A stretch of 64,000 nt of DNA from an uncultured bacterium (GCA_945920215.1 CAMEJM010000003.1:1-64000); one strand, 5' to 3'; shown: positions 1-10,765, counted from the stretch's first letter. A program made the numbers and translations. The notes: generated by a model not told the origin, from the letters alone.

Positions 1-1
1 G

Positions 2-1081
2 GACCCCATGTCCCGCGCCGCCGTCGAAACTTTCGCCACGACCGGCATCATCACCGTCATGGGCGAGGTCACGACCGAAGCGTATGTGGATATCCCCGAG
101 GTGGTGAGACGGACGGTGGAGGAAATCGGGTATGACCGCGCCAAATACGGCTTTGACTGCCATACCTGCGCTGTGATGACCTCCATCCACGAGCAGTCCC
201 CCGATATCGCCATGGGGGTCGACCGCTGTGCCGAGGCGAAAGAGGGCACGCTCGGAGACGACCTCGATACCGGCGCGGGCGACCAGGGCATGATGTTCGG
301 TTACGCGTGCGATGAAACGCCGGAGCTGATGCCCCTGCCCATCTCGCTTGCCCATAAACTTGCAAAGCGCCTGACCGAGGTGCGAAAGAACGGGACCCTT
401 TCCTATCTTCGCCCGGACGGAAAAACGCAGGTAACGGTGGAATATGAGGACGATAAGCCCGTGCGCGTGGATACCGTTGTTATCTCCTCGCAGCATTGCG
501 ACAGCGTGGAAACCGAGACCATTCGCCGCGACATCATCCGCGAGGTCATAAATCCGGTGATTCCCGCGGGAATGCTGGACGAAAACACCAAGATATTCGT
601 CAATCCCACCGGGCGCTTTGTCATCGGCGGTCCCGCGGGCGATACAGGACTGACCGGCAGAAAAATAATCGTGGACACCTACGGCGGTTACGCCCGCCAC
701 GGCGGCGGCGCTTTCTCCGGGAAAGACCCGACCAAAGTGGACAGGAGCGCCGCCTATGCCGCCCGTTATGTGGCAAAGAACATTGTGCGTGCGGGACTGG
801 CGAAGCGCTGCGAAATTCAGATTGCCTACGCCATCGGCGTGGCAAAGCCCGTTTCGGTTATGGCGGACACCTTCGGTACCGGCGTTGTTTCGGATGAGAA
901 ACTGTCGGAAGCGGTCATGAAGCTGTTCGACCTGCGCCCGGCGGCAATTATCCGCCGCTTTGACCTGCGCCGCCCCATTTACTGCGACTTTGCGGCATAC
1001 GGCCATATGGGGAGAGAGGACCTGAGGGCGCCGTGGGAAGAGACGGATATGACGGACGCTTTGCGGGCGGCTGTGCTGTAA
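2..1081 (+). CDS. metK: S-adenosylmethionine synthetase, 5' end truncated by the window edge
   Basis: Frame is open from base 2 (..[15 protein letters not shown]..); motifs [28 protein letters not shown] and [19 protein letters not shown] are MetK hallmarks. Confidence 0.97.
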   Translation, partial: DPMSRAAVETFATTGIITVMGEVTTEAYVDIPEVVRRTVEEIGYDRAKYGFDCHTCAVMTSIHEQSPDIAMGVDRCAEAKEGTLGDDLDTGAGDQGMMFGYACDETPELMPLPISLAHKLAKRLTEVRKNGTLSYLRPDGKTQVTVEYEDDKPVRVDTVVISSQHCDSVETETIRRDIIREVINPVIPAGMLDENTKIFVNPTGRFVIGGPAGDTGLTGRKIIVDTYGGYARHGGGAFSGKDPTKVDRSAAYAARYVAKNIVRAGLAKRCEIQIAYAIGVAKPVSVMADTFGTGVVSDEKLSEAVMKLFDLRPAAIIRRFDLRRPIYCDFAAYGHMGREDLRAPWEETDMTDALRAAVL

Positions 1082-1090
1082 AAACAAAAT

Positions 1091-1126
1091 GCGGAAAGCG
1101 GACGCACGCAAACGCGCCCGCTTTCC
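1091..1126. terminator. Intrinsic terminator-like hairpin after metK
   Basis: 10-bp stem CGGAAAGCGG...CCGCTTTCCG starting a few bases after the metK stop. Confidence 0.55.
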
Positions 1127-1208
1127 GTTGTATCAAAGGCAACGCCGTGATATGCGCACGGCGCCGGGAATACAGAGAAAGCGAAAGAGAACGGAAAGGA
1201 GGATTGCC

Positions 1209-3440
1209 GTGGAGGAGCAGCAGGACAAGTTCGGTATGGGGCGCGCCCCGGATGCCATTGGCGTGGTGGAAGAGGTTGTGTTCCACAATCCGTCAAACGA
1301 CTATACGGTGTTGGAGCTGATTGACAGCCGTACTAACGAACTGGTGACAGCCGTCGGCATGATTCCGTATGCCGCGGAGGGAGAAACCCTTCTTCTGTGG
1401 GGAGACTGGGCAAACCACCCCGATTACGGGAAGCAACTCTGCGTGACGGTCTATGATAAGCAGTTGCCGACAAACACCTCGGATATTCTGCGGTATCTGT
1501 CCTCCAAAACCATTCGCGGGGTGGGACCCTCCACCGCTCTCAAAATGGTCAACCGCTTCGGTGCCGAGACCTTTGACGTCATAGAGAAGCATCCCGAATG
1601 GTTGGCGGATATTCCTGGCATTACCCGTAAAAAGGCGGCAGAGATCAACGCCGCATTCCGTCAGCAGGCGGAGCTGCGCTCCCTGATGACCCTCTGCGGT
1701 GGGAAGATCGGCGTTGCGGCGGTCAACCGTATCTTTCGGATGTGGGGGAACAGTGCCACCGGGTTCTTGAAGCGCGACCCCTATCGCCTTTGCCGTGACG
1801 TCGGCGGAATCAGCTTTGAGAAGGCGGACGAGATTGCCGAGATGCTCGGCGTGGGACGGGAAGCGGATGTCCGCGTCCGCGCGGGAATCGACTACGTGCT
1901 TTCCTATAACGCTTCCGTGAACGGTCACAGTTGCTTGCCGCGGGAAAAACTGCTTGCCGCCGCGGCGCAAACGCTGTCGCTGGATGAGGAGTCGGTGGAG
2001 GCGGCGCTGGAAGAGGAAGTGCGGCAGGGAAACGCCGCCAGCCATCGGATAGCAGACCGCGAAATGATTTTTTCCCGCACCTGCGAGGAGGCGGAGCAGA
2101 CTGTCGCCGATCGTCTTTCGGAAATTTCGCGCGGCGCGGTTACATTTGCTCATACCGATTTGGTGCGTCTGATTGATCGTATGGAAACCGAGTGGGGGAT
2201 TCAGTATGCCGCCATGCAACGGCAGGCGATCGGAGAGGCGCTCTCCTCCGGGGTCATGATTATCACGGGCGGTCCCGGGACAGGGAAAACCACCATTATC
2301 CGCGCCTTGCTCCGCATATTTGATATTCTCGGTTTCAAAACCGCCCTTGCCGCCCCGACCGGGCGCGCCGCAAAGCGTATGTCGGAGGCGACGGTACACG
2401 AGGCGAAAACCGTACACCGGATGCTGGAAATGGAGCGCACGGCGGAGGACGTGCCGCGCTTCCGCCGCGACTCGGAAAACCCGCTTGACGAAATGGCGGT
2501 GATCGTGGACGAGGCCTCCATGATCGATCTGCCGCTGATGGCTTCTCTTGTACGCGCCATGCGGCGCGGAAGCCGCCTGATTTTAGTGGGGGACGCCGAT
2601 CAATTGCCGTCGGTCGGATGCGGAAATGTTCTGTCGGATCTGATTGCCTCCGGGGCATTCCCGACCGTGCGCCTGACCGAGATTTTCCGGCAGGCGGAAG
2701 AGAGCCTGATTGTCACCAACGCACACCGTATCAATGAGGGGCAGATGCCCCTGCTTGACGTCAAAGACGCGGATTTTTTCTTTCTTTCTCGCCCGCAGGA
2801 GGAGAGCATTGTCCCCACCGTTGTCTCTTTGATTTCACAGCGCCTTCCGAAAGCCTACGGCGCGGATATCCGCGCGCGTATACAGGTCATCTCCCCCACC
2901 CGCCGCGGGCGTGCGGGGACGGAGCAGCTCAATCTGGCTCTGCAAGCTGCCCTCAATCCCCCCGAAAAAGGAAAACGGGAGGTGAAAGCGCACGGTGTTG
3001 TCTTCCGCACGGGCGATCGCGTCATGCAGATACGGAATCACTATGACCTGGAGTGGAAAAAAGGAGATTTTGAGGGCATGGGCGTGTTCAACGGCGATAT
3101 GGGCGAAATTGTGAAAATCGATCCGGAGGAGGAAACGCTGTCTGTATCCTTTGACGAGCGGATCGTCAAATACGAGTTTTCCATGTTGGACGAGCTGGAG
3201 CTTGCATATGCCGTCACCGTCCATAAGAGCCAAGGGAGCGAGTATCCCGTGGTGATCATGCCGCTTGCCTCCGCACCCCCGATGCTTCAGACAAGGAACC
3301 TGCTCTATACCGCTTTGACCCGCGCGCGGGAGAAAGTCATTCTGGTAGGCAGACGGGAAATTGTCTCTCAAATGGTAGAAAACGACCGCCAGGTATTGCG
3401 CTATACCGGCTTGCAGCAGCGCCTTGAGGGCGCACGGTAA
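1209..3440 (+). CDS. recD2: RecD-like ATP-dependent helicase (RecD2 family)
   Basis: Walker A GGPGTGKTT, GDADQLPSVG, C-terminal VTVHKSQGSEYP. GTG at 1209 preceded by AAAGGAGG; the track start at 1089 is probably too far upstream. Confidence 0.93.
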   Translation: MEEQQDKFGMGRAPDAIGVVEEVVFHNPSNDYTVLELIDSRTNELVTAVGMIPYAAEGETLLLWGDWANHPDYGKQLCVTVYDKQLPTNTSDILRYLSSKTIRGVGPSTALKMVNRFGAETFDVIEKHPEWLADIPGITRKKAAEINAAFRQQAELRSLMTLCGGKIGVAAVNRIFRMWGNSATGFLKRDPYRLCRDVGGISFEKADEIAEMLGVGREADVRVRAGIDYVLSYNASVNGHSCLPREKLLAAAAQTLSLDEESVEAALEEEVRQGNAASHRIADREMIFSRTCEEAEQTVADRLSEISRGAVTFAHTDLVRLIDRMETEWGIQYAAMQRQAIGEALSSGVMIITGGPGTGKTTIIRALLRIFDILGFKTALAAPTGRAAKRMSEATVHEAKTVHRMLEMERTAEDVPRFRRDSENPLDEMAVIVDEASMIDLPLMASLVRAMRRGSRLILVGDADQLPSVGCGNVLSDLIASGAFPTVRLTEIFRQAEESLIVTNAHRINEGQMPLLDVKDADFFFLSRPQEESIVPTVVSLISQRLPKAYGADIRARIQVISPTRRGRAGTEQLNLALQAALNPPEKGKREVKAHGVVFRTGDRVMQIRNHYDLEWKKGDFEGMGVFNGDMGEIVKIDPEEETLSVSFDERIVKYEFSMLDELELAYAVTVHKSQGSEYPVVIMPLASAPPMLQTRNLLYTALTRAREKVILVGRREIVSQMVENDRQVLRYTGLQQRLEGAR

Positions 3441-3575
3441 AATCCGGCGCGGTCTCACTTTGCGGCACGCCCTGCGATCAGATTTTCGCATTTTTGGTCT
3501 TTTCTGCGGGCTTTCGGGCGGCGAAAGAGAGAATGCGCAGGAAAAACATGGCGGAATATGTTTGAATAACGGGTC

Positions 3576-3604
3576 TTGCATTTGCTGCGTACTTGATATA
3601 TAAT
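3576..3604 (+). promoter_or_regulatory. Sigma-A-type promoter for the MreB-like gene
   Basis: TTGCAT - 17 bp - TATAAT, 32 bp before the ATG. Confidence 0.65.
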
Positions 3605-3635
3605 AGCAATAACTTATTTCAGAAAGGATACGTTC

Positions 3636-4676
3636 ATGCACAGTCAGCTGGGACTTGACATCGGCGGCGCGAACCTGTTGGCGTCTGCCGTCGGTCATGG
3701 AATCGTGTTGCGCGACCCCTCTGTGATTGCTCAGGACCGCGGAAGCGGCAGAGTGATTGCGGTCGGCGCGGCAGCGGAACAAAAACTGAATGTACCTGAC
3801 CCGCAGATTGTGTTCAACCGTCCGTTCGGTGGGGGCTTGACTGCGGCGCCGGAGGTCACGGCGGCGGTGCTTTCCTCCTGTATCCTTTCGGCAGGCGGGG
3901 AACAGGGCAAGACAGATGTGCTTCTCTCAGTCCCCTGCGATATGACCGACACGCAGGAGGAGTTGCTTGCAAGCATTGCCAAACAGGCGGGCGCGCGCTC
4001 CTGCCACCTCGTCTACGCGCCTCTTGCCGCCATGGCGGGGACCTTTCTCAATATGCCGCGCGGCTGCCTTGTCGTGGATATCGGCGCCACAGCCACCCAT
4101 GTGATGCTGGTCTGCCGCGGGCGTATCTATTATATGAAGACCATTCCCACGGGGGGACAAACCTTTGACCGCGCGATTGCGGATTATTTTCAGCGCCGCC
4201 GCAAGGTGCGCATTACCTTGCGTACCGCGGAGACGGTCAAAACCACCATCGGCACCGTTTGGGCGGGCGCCGGCAACGGCGCAATGGATATTCCCGCAAA
4301 GGACGCGGGGAATAGACCCGTCACGGTTCACGTGACCTCCTCCGAGCTGTACGACGCATTGGAGGAACCGATCGGCGCCATTCTGGAAGCGGTCTGGATT
4401 GCGGTTTCCAAAATCCCGTCCGAGTATGTGAAGTCTGTGTTTGACCTCGGGATTCAGCTTTGCGGCGGCGGCGCCAAGCTGGAGGGGCTTGACAAGATGA
4501 TAGGCGGCGTCACAGGCGTTGCCGCGCACCGGGTGGATGACCCCATCGGATGTACCGCGCTCGGGCTTGCCGAAATGCTGGAGCAGCTTCCGCGCGACAT
4601 TCCCCCTGCGTTCCGCAATATTTCCGAGATTTACATGAAGCACGTCTATTCCGGTAAAAGAGGAGACAATGTATGA
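3636..4676 (+). CDS. MreB-like actin-family protein (divergent)
   Basis: LGLDIGGANLLASAVGHGIVLRDPSVIA N-terminus, VVDIGATATHVMLV phosphate loop, LCGGGAKLEGLDKMI. Confidence 0.8.
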   Translation: MHSQLGLDIGGANLLASAVGHGIVLRDPSVIAQDRGSGRVIAVGAAAEQKLNVPDPQIVFNRPFGGGLTAAPEVTAAVLSSCILSAGGEQGKTDVLLSVPCDMTDTQEELLASIAKQAGARSCHLVYAPLAAMAGTFLNMPRGCLVVDIGATATHVMLVCRGRIYYMKTIPTGGQTFDRAIADYFQRRRKVRITLRTAETVKTTIGTVWAGAGNGAMDIPAKDAGNRPVTVHVTSSELYDALEEPIGAILEAVWIAVSKIPSEYVKSVFDLGIQLCGGGAKLEGLDKMIGGVTGVAAHRVDDPIGCTALGLAEMLEQLPRDIPPAFRNISEIYMKHVYSGKRGDNV

Positions 4677-4798
4677 GCAACACACAAAAACCCAAGAGAG
4701 ATAAACGTATGTTCGCCTATCGGCTGGTCGCTTTGATTCTTGCCGGTCTGATGATAGGCGGCGCGGTGTTCTCGCTGGTCTATTATCTGTCATTCTGA
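4673..4798 (+). CDS. 41-aa single-pass membrane miniprotein (not in supplied ORF track)
   Basis: MSNTQKPKRDKRMFAYRLVALILAGLMIGGAVFSLVYYLSF; ATGA overlap with the MreB-like stop, basic N-terminus plus one hydrophobic helix. Confidence 0.7.
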   Translation: MSNTQKPKRDKRMFAYRLVALILAGLMIGGAVFSLVYYLSF

Positions 4799-4866
4799 AA
4801 TGATTGCAATGGGGTGCCTGATTTTTAGGCGCCTCTCTGTGTTTAGGCATTTTTGTGGGTAAATAT

Positions 4867-4890
4867 AAAAGCGGCAGAAGCCGCTTTTTT
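4867..4890. terminator. Bidirectional terminator between miniprotein gene and ruvB
   Basis: AAAAGCGG-CAGAAG-CCGCTTTTTT hairpin. Confidence 0.8.
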
Positions 4891-4902
4891 ATTTCGGAAA
4901 TA

Positions 4903-5961
4903 TCAAAGTGTTTTTTTGTCGTCAAAGAATGACGGCTGCGCCGCGGTAGGAGAATAGGGGAGCCCAAGATGGTCGTATGCCAGCTTGGTGACGCAACGCC
5001 CGCGCGGGGTGCGGGACAGAAAGCCGATCTGCAACAGATATGGCTCGTACACGTCCTCAATGGTCACGGCTTCCTCCCCTGTTGTCGCAGCCAGGGTTTC
5101 CAGCCCGACGGGGCCGCCGCCGTAATACTGAATGATGGCGGTCAGCATTCTGCGGTCGGTGGCGTCCAAGCCCAGCTTGTCGATGTCGAGCATATCCAGC
5201 GCCATGCGTGCGATGTCGGCGGTGATCACGCCGTCTCCCTTGACAAGCGCGAAGTCGCGGATGCGCTTGAGCAGGCGGTTGGCAATACGCGGAGTGCCGC
5301 GGGAGCGGGTGGCGATCTCGTAGGTGCCCTCCTCTGTGATTTCAATGTCCAGCAGCTTTGCGGAGCGCCGCACAATGGCGCCGAGCTCCTCCGGCTTGTA
5401 TATCTCAAGCTTCAGAAGTACGCCGAAGCGGTCGCGGAGCGGCGTGGTCATTTGCCCGGCGCGGGTGGTTGCCCCGATCAGCGTGAAGTGCGGCAGAGGC
5501 AGGCGGATGCTGCGGGCGCTCGGACCCTTGCCGATAATGATGTCGAGCGAGTAGTCCTCCATCGCGGGGTAGAGGATTTCTTCAATCTGGCGGGAAAGAC
5601 GGTGTATCTCGTCGATGAACAGCACCTCCCCCTCGGAGAGGTTGGTCAGAATCGCCGCGAGGTCCCCCTGCTTTTCGATGGCGGGACCCGAAGTCACACG
5701 GATGTTGACCCCCATTTCGTTGGCAATGACGTTAGCCAGCGTGGTCTTGCCGAGACCGGGAGGACCGTAGAGTAGCACATGGTCGAGGGCGCTCTGCCTG
5801 CGCTTTGCGGATTCAATATAGATTTTCAGGTTTTCCTTTGCCTTGTCCTGCCCGATATATTCGTCAAGGTTCTGCGGGCGCAGGCTGACCTCGGCGGTAT
5901 CCTCGTTCGGGGTATATTCGCCGGACATGATCCGGTCTTCAAAATCGAATTCTGTCTCCAT
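4903..5961 (-). CDS. ruvB: Holliday junction branch migration helicase RuvB
   Basis: [52 protein letters not shown]. Confidence 0.98.
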   Translation of the reverse strand: METEFDFEDRIMSGEYTPNEDTAEVSLRPQNLDEYIGQDKAKENLKIYIESAKRRQSALDHVLLYGPPGLGKTTLANVIANEMGVNIRVTSGPAIEKQGDLAAILTNLSEGEVLFIDEIHRLSRQIEEILYPAMEDYSLDIIIGKGPSARSIRLPLPHFTLIGATTRAGQMTTPLRDRFGVLLKLEIYKPEELGAIVRRSAKLLDIEITEEGTYEIATRSRGTPRIANRLLKRIRDFALVKGDGVITADIARMALDMLDIDKLGLDATDRRMLTAIIQYYGGGPVGLETLAATTGEEAVTIEDVYEPYLLQIGFLSRTPRGRCVTKLAYDHLGLPYSPTAAQPSFFDDKKTL

Positions 5962-5970
5962 GACGTCCCC

Positions 5971-6585
5971 TTACAGAAATTTTTTGAGCGCCTGCGCGAT
6001 AATGTCGTTGACGCTGAGTTTTTCGTGGTCGATTCCGCGGAGGGCGTTCAGCGCGGTGGAGCGGTCATAGCCGAGGGCGATCAGCGCCTCCACGGCATCT
6101 CCCAGTTTTCCGCTTACGGCGGAGGGGGCGGGCGCGGCCGCGTCTGCGGCGCCGGCGGTTGCGGTGCCGTTCATGATGTCGTTCGCCACTTTGTCCTTGA
6201 GTTCGAGTACGATGCGCGCCGCCGTCTTGGCGCCGACGTTCGGGGCTTTTGCAAGCGCGCGGGTGTCTTCGGTGCAGACAGCCAAACGGAAGCGGTCGGG
6301 GGTCAGGATGGAGAGGATAGACATTGCCGCTTTGGGACCCACGCCGGAAACCCCGGTCAGGAGCCTGAATGCTTCCAGCTCCTCGCCGCTGATAAAGCCG
6401 AACAGCTCCACGCCGTCCTCCCGCACCTGTAGGTGGGTCATCAGCTTGGTCTGCGCCCCCATTCTTTTGGAGAGCGCCTCCGAGGTATTGGTGCTGACAG
6501 TCAGGCGGTAGCCCACCCCGCCGCAGTCAAGGACGGCGGTGGTCTGGTCGCGGTATACAAGCGTGCCGTTCAGGTAGTAAAACAT
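5971..6585 (-). CDS. ruvA: Holliday junction branch migration protein RuvA
   Basis: MFYYLNGTLVYRDQTTAVLDCGGVGYRL, LLTGVSGVGPKAAMSILS; start trimmed to the MFYYLNG Met. Confidence 0.96.
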   Translation of the reverse strand: MFYYLNGTLVYRDQTTAVLDCGGVGYRLTVSTNTSEALSKRMGAQTKLMTHLQVREDGVELFGFISGEELEAFRLLTGVSGVGPKAAMSILSILTPDRFRLAVCTEDTRALAKAPNVGAKTAARIVLELKDKVANDIMNGTATAGAADAAAPAPSAVSGKLGDAVEALIALGYDRSTALNALRGIDHEKLSVNDIIAQALKKFL

Positions 6586-6740
6586 AGACTTCTCCTTGCG
6601 GCTTACAGCCGCTGTTTCTTCCATAAAAGTATAGCATACTCCCCGCCAAATGTAAAGACGGAAATACGCCGCCTGTCGGGCGTGTTTGCCGCCGCGCTTC
6701 CGGCGGTGATATTGATTTTGCGCTGAAAAAAGTGAAAAAA

Positions 6741-6769
6741 TTGACTTTACGATAAATAAATGCTATACT
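6741..6769 (+). promoter_or_regulatory. Promoter for ruvC
   Basis: TTGACT - 17 bp - TATACT. Confidence 0.65.
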
Positions 6770-6804
6770 ACTATGAATGAGTATTCGGCAAAGTGAGGAC
6801 GAAC

Positions 6805-7302
6805 ATGATTATTCTCGGGATTGACCCCGGGTACGCCATTGTCGGCTGGGGGGTCGTGGAGGTAAAGAACGGGCGCTTCCGCCCGATTGCCTGCGGCGAT
6901 ATCCGTACGCCCGCGCACACCGAGGTTTCGGGGCGGCTCCAGACCATTTACGAGGAGCTTTCACGGATCATCGAAAAGTATCACCCCGAGGAGATGGCGG
7001 TGGAGGAGCTGTTTTTCAACACCAATATCACGACGGGAATCAAGGTGGCGGAAGCGCGCGGCGTGATTCTGCTCTGCGCCCGACAGTACGGCGTCAAGGT
7101 TGCCGAATATACGCCGTTACAGGTCAAACAGGCGGTCGTGGGGTACGGTCTGGCGGAAAAGAAACAGGTCATCGCCATGGTCACCTCCATTTTACACTTA
7201 AAGGAAGCGCCCAAGCCTGACGACACGGCAGACGCGCTTGCCATCGCCCTCTGTCACGGGCAGAGCCGTGGCTCCGGGCTTGCGGATTTTTACAATCACT
7301 GA
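6805..7302 (+). CDS. ruvC: Crossover junction endodeoxyribonuclease RuvC
   Basis: MIILGIDPGYAIVGWGVVE, MAVEELFFNTNITTGIKVAEARGV, KPDDTADALAIALCH. Confidence 0.97.
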   Translation: MIILGIDPGYAIVGWGVVEVKNGRFRPIACGDIRTPAHTEVSGRLQTIYEELSRIIEKYHPEEMAVEELFFNTNITTGIKVAEARGVILLCARQYGVKVAEYTPLQVKQAVVGYGLAEKKQVIAMVTSILHLKEAPKPDDTADALAIALCHGQSRGSGLADFYNH

Positions 7303-7315
7303 AAAGGACAGGCAT

Positions 7316-8188
7316 ATGTGGATTTGCGACGCGTGGAAAGACTATGAATTGATAGACGCCTCCTGCGGGGAGAAGCTGGAGAGGTGGGGGAGTTTTACCC
7401 TGATTCGTCCCGACCCCCAGGTCATCTGGCATACCGAGCGGAAAGACCCGCTGTGGCAGGCGGCGGACGCTTCCTACCGCCGTTCCCATTCGGGCGGCGG
7501 CGCGTGGAGTGAAAACCGATTGCCGGAGAAGTGGACGGTCGGCTACCGCGACCTGCGCTTCTGCGTCCGCCCCATGGGCTTCAAGCATACAGGGCTGTTT
7601 CCGGAGCAGGGCGTGAACTGGGATTGGTTTTCGGCTCTGATCCGCGGCGCGGGCAGACCTATTAAGGTACTGAACCTCTTCGCCTATACCGGCGGCGCCA
7701 CTATCGCGGCGGCAAAAGCGGGCGCCTCCGTGTGCCATGTGGACGCGGCGAAAGGCATGGTGGCGGCGGCAAAGGAAAACGCCGTCCTCTCCGGGCTTGC
7801 AGACGCGCCCATCCGCTATATTGTGGACGATTGCCGCAAGTTCGTGGAGCGCGAGATACGCCGCGGCAACCGTTATGACGGGATCATCATGGACCCTCCG
7901 TCCTACGGGCGCGGCCCCACGGGCGAGGTCTGGAAGATAGAAGAAAACATTGACGATCTGGTGAAGCTGGTGGACGGCGTATTCAGCGAGAAGCCTCTGT
8001 TTTTCCTGCTCAACTCCTATACCACCGGGCTCAGCGCCTCCGCAATGAAGTATATTACCTCCGTGCGCATTGCCGCCCACCGCGGCGGAACGACCGTGGC
8101 GGACGAAATCGGACTCCCGGTGACCGACAGCGGGCTTGTCCTTCCTTGCGGCTCCAGCGTGCGGCATACCTTTGAGGAGCAAATATGA
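7316..8188 (+). CDS. Class I SAM-dependent rRNA methyltransferase (RlmI/RlmK-like)
   Basis: KVLNLFAYTGGATIAAAKAGASVCHVDAAKGMV and IIMDPPSYGRGPTGEVWK motifs. Confidence 0.85.
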   Translation: MWICDAWKDYELIDASCGEKLERWGSFTLIRPDPQVIWHTERKDPLWQAADASYRRSHSGGGAWSENRLPEKWTVGYRDLRFCVRPMGFKHTGLFPEQGVNWDWFSALIRGAGRPIKVLNLFAYTGGATIAAAKAGASVCHVDAAKGMVAAAKENAVLSGLADAPIRYIVDDCRKFVEREIRRGNRYDGIIMDPPSYGRGPTGEVWKIEENIDDLVKLVDGVFSEKPLFFLLNSYTTGLSASAMKYITSVRIAAHRGGTTVADEIGLPVTDSGLVLPCGSSVRHTFEEQI

Positions 8189-9057
8189 AAGAACTGATCA
8201 GATGTGAACACCTCTCGTTCTCCTATGAGGGAGAGGGGAGCAACGTCATTCCCGCGCTGCGCGACGTCAGCCTGTCGGTAGGGGCGGGCGAGTATGTGGC
8301 GGTGCTGGGGCATAACGGCTCCGGCAAGTCCACTTTGGCAAAGCTGCTCAACCTGATTCTGACCCCGAAATCCGGCAAAATTGTGATTGGCGGCAGGGAA
8401 GTGACCACACCGGATTTCACAGAGGACGATCTCTTTGACATTCGCCGCAAGGTGGGGATGGTATTTCAGAATCCGGACAATCAGATGGTTGCCACCATTG
8501 TGGAGGAGGATGTGGCGTTCGGCCCCGAAAATCTCGGCTTGCCGCGCGAGGAGCTGCGCCGCCGTGTTGACGACGCGCTGGAAACGGTGGGCATGACCGC
8601 GTATGCGCAGCACTCCACCCATAAGCTCTCCGGCGGGCAGAAGCAGCGCGTTGCGATCGCGGGAATCATCGCCATGATGCCGGAATGTATTATTTTCGAT
8701 GAATCCACCGCCATGCTGGACCCGATGGGCAGACATGAGGTCATGGATACCATCGAGCACCTGAACCGCGACCGCGGAATCACCATTCTGCATATCACCC
8801 ACTACATGGACGAAGCGGCGCGCGCCGACCGCGTGGTGGTCATGAACGACGGAAGTATCGCCATGGACGGTACGCCGCGCGAGGTTTTTTCACAGGTGGA
8901 GCGGATGCGCGCGCTGGGGCTTGAAGTGCCGCAGGCAACCGAACTGTTATACCGGCTCCGCCGCGAAGGCTACGACCTGCCCGCCGACTGCCTGACCGCG
9001 GAGGAATGCGCGGCGGCGCTCAAAGAATTGTTTTCTTCCCGGAATATCGCTGAATAA
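8185..9057 (+). CDS. ecfA1: Energy-coupling factor transporter ATPase EcfA1
   Basis: Walker A GHNGSGKST, signature LSGGQKQRVAIAG, order A1-A2-T. Confidence 0.92.
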   Translation: MKELIRCEHLSFSYEGEGSNVIPALRDVSLSVGAGEYVAVLGHNGSGKSTLAKLLNLILTPKSGKIVIGGREVTTPDFTEDDLFDIRRKVGMVFQNPDNQMVATIVEEDVAFGPENLGLPREELRRRVDDALETVGMTAYAQHSTHKLSGGQKQRVAIAGIIAMMPECIIFDESTAMLDPMGRHEVMDTIEHLNRDRGITILHITHYMDEAARADRVVVMNDGSIAMDGTPREVFSQVERMRALGLEVPQATELLYRLRREGYDLPADCLTAEECAAALKELFSSRNIAE

Positions 9058-9065
9058 GGATTGAA

Positions 9066-9929
9066 ATGGATATACTGACACTGAATCATGTTTCCTATAC
9101 CTATGGCAGAGGCACCCCGTTCTGCGTGGACGCCCTGCGCGACGTCAGTGTGGGATTCGAGAAAGGAAAAATCACAGGTCTGATAGGGCATACGGGCAGC
9201 GGGAAATCCACGCTGGTTCAGATGCTCAACGGTCTGTTGAAGCCGGACGAGGGGCAGGTCCTGCTCGACGGCGCGGATATATGGGAGAAGCCGAAGGAGA
9301 TCCGTTCGGTGCGCTTCCGGGTGGGGCTTGTGATGCAGTACCCGGAGTATCAGCTCTTTGACGAGACGGTACGCGCGGACATCGGTTTTGCCCTGCGGAA
9401 TATGGGAACGCCAAAGGAAGAGATTGACGAACGGGTGCGCGAGGTTGCCGGCTTTGTGGGAATCGGGGAGGACCTGCTCAACAAATCTCCCTTTGACCTT
9501 TCCGGCGGACAGAAGCGCCGTGTGGCAATCGCCGGAGTGCTCGCCATGCAGCCCGAGGTGCTGGTACTGGACGAACCTGCCGCCGGGCTTGATCCCCGCG
9601 GGCGCCGTGAGATCCTCGGCGGCTTGTGTAAATACAGAGAGAAAAATCACGCCAGTATTATTTTGGTTTCCCACAGCATGGAGGATATGGCTGCCTATTG
9701 CGACAATGTTGTCGTCATGCGGGGCGCGGAGTTGTTTGCACAGGGAACCACCGTGGAGGTCTTTGCCCGTGCGGAGGAACTTCAGAAGGTCGGACTTGAC
9801 ACGCCTCAGATTTCCCATGTCGCCGCCAAGTTGCGGGAGGCGGGAATTCCCCTGGAGGGCGAGCTGTACACCGTGGACGGTGTGGCAGAGGCAGTGCTGA
9901 AACTGCTGAGAGGGGAGGGAAAAGCATGA
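9066..9929 (+). CDS. ecfA2: Energy-coupling factor transporter ATPase EcfA2
   Basis: GHTGSGKST, MQYPEYQLFDETV, LSGGQKRRVAIAG. Confidence 0.93.
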   Translation: MDILTLNHVSYTYGRGTPFCVDALRDVSVGFEKGKITGLIGHTGSGKSTLVQMLNGLLKPDEGQVLLDGADIWEKPKEIRSVRFRVGLVMQYPEYQLFDETVRADIGFALRNMGTPKEEIDERVREVAGFVGIGEDLLNKSPFDLSGGQKRRVAIAGVLAMQPEVLVLDEPAAGLDPRGRREILGGLCKYREKNHASIILVSHSMEDMAAYCDNVVVMRGAELFAQGTTVEVFARAEELQKVGLDTPQISHVAAKLREAGIPLEGELYTVDGVAEAVLKLLRGEGKA

Positions 9930-10765
9930 TTTCCGACATCACTCTCGGGCAGTTTTTTCCCGGCAAATCCCTTTTGCACCGCATGGATCCGCGCGTCAAG
10001 GTTCTGCTCGCCATCGCGTTTATCGTGGCGATTTTTCTGTGCAAATATGTATTGACGTACGCGCTGATTCTGCTGTTCACCCTCTTTCTGATTGCCGTGA
10101 GCGGCATTCCGTTTTCCACAATTCTGAAGAGCCTGAAGCCGATTCTGTTCATTCTGGTGATTACCACCGTGATCAACCTGCTGTTCACGGGCGGCGAGGG
10201 CGAACCCCTCTTTTCGTGGTGGAAAATCAGAATTTACGAGGTAAGTCTGTGGCGCGCCGGTTTCATGGCGCTGCGCGTGGTTCTTCTGGTCATCGCGGCA
10301 AGTCTGTTCCTCACCTATACCACCTCTCCCATCGCGCTGACGGACGCCATCGAGTCGCTGCTCAAGCCGCTCTCTTATCTGAAAGTGCCGGTGCATGAGT
10401 TTGCCATGATGATGACCATCGCCCTGCGCTTCATTCCGATACTGATTGAGGAAACCGAAAAAATCATGAACGCGCAGAAATCCCGCGGCGCCGATCTTTC
10501 CTCCGGAGGGCTGATCCGCCGCGTGCGCGCACTGATTCCCATTATCGTCCCGCTTTTCATCTCGGCTTTTCAGCGTGCCTTTGATTTGGCGACAGCCATG
10601 GAATGCCGCTGCTATCGCGGCGGGAACGGAAGAACAAAGCTCCGCTGCTATAAAATCCATTTTATCGATGTTTTCATGCTGCTTCTGTTCAGCGTGCTGA
10701 TCGCCGCCATTTGCCTCGGCAACCGTTATCTGCCGGGGATTGTCGGCTGGGGGTATTCGCTGTGA
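9926..10765 (+). CDS. ecfT: Energy-coupling factor transporter transmembrane protein EcfT
   Basis: LGQFFPGKSLLHRMDPRVKVLL N-terminus; AQKSRGADLSSGG and AMECRCYRGG coupling motifs. Confidence 0.93.
   Translation: MISDITLGQFFPGKSLLHRMDPRVKVLLAIAFIVAIFLCKYVLTYALILLFTLFLIAVSGIPFSTILKSLKPILFILVITTVINLLFTGGEGEPLFSWWKIRIYEVSLWRAGFMALRVVLLVIAASLFLTYTTSPIALTDAIESLLKPLSYLKVPVHEFAMMMTIALRFIPILIEETEKIMNAQKSRGADLSSGGLIRRVRALIPIIVPLFISAFQRAFDLATAMECRCYRGGNGRTKLRCYKIHFIDVFMLLLFSVLIAAICLGNRYLPGIVGWGYSL

Noticed and set aside
3441-3575. Intergenic gap between recD2 and the MreB-like gene as a possible ncRNA
   Set aside because: No strong structure, promoter or terminator visible apart from the MreB-like promoter at its end.
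7181-8182. 333-aa minus-strand ORF opposite the methyltransferase
   Set aside because: Shadow ORF; sense strand has MTase motifs and correct operon spacing.
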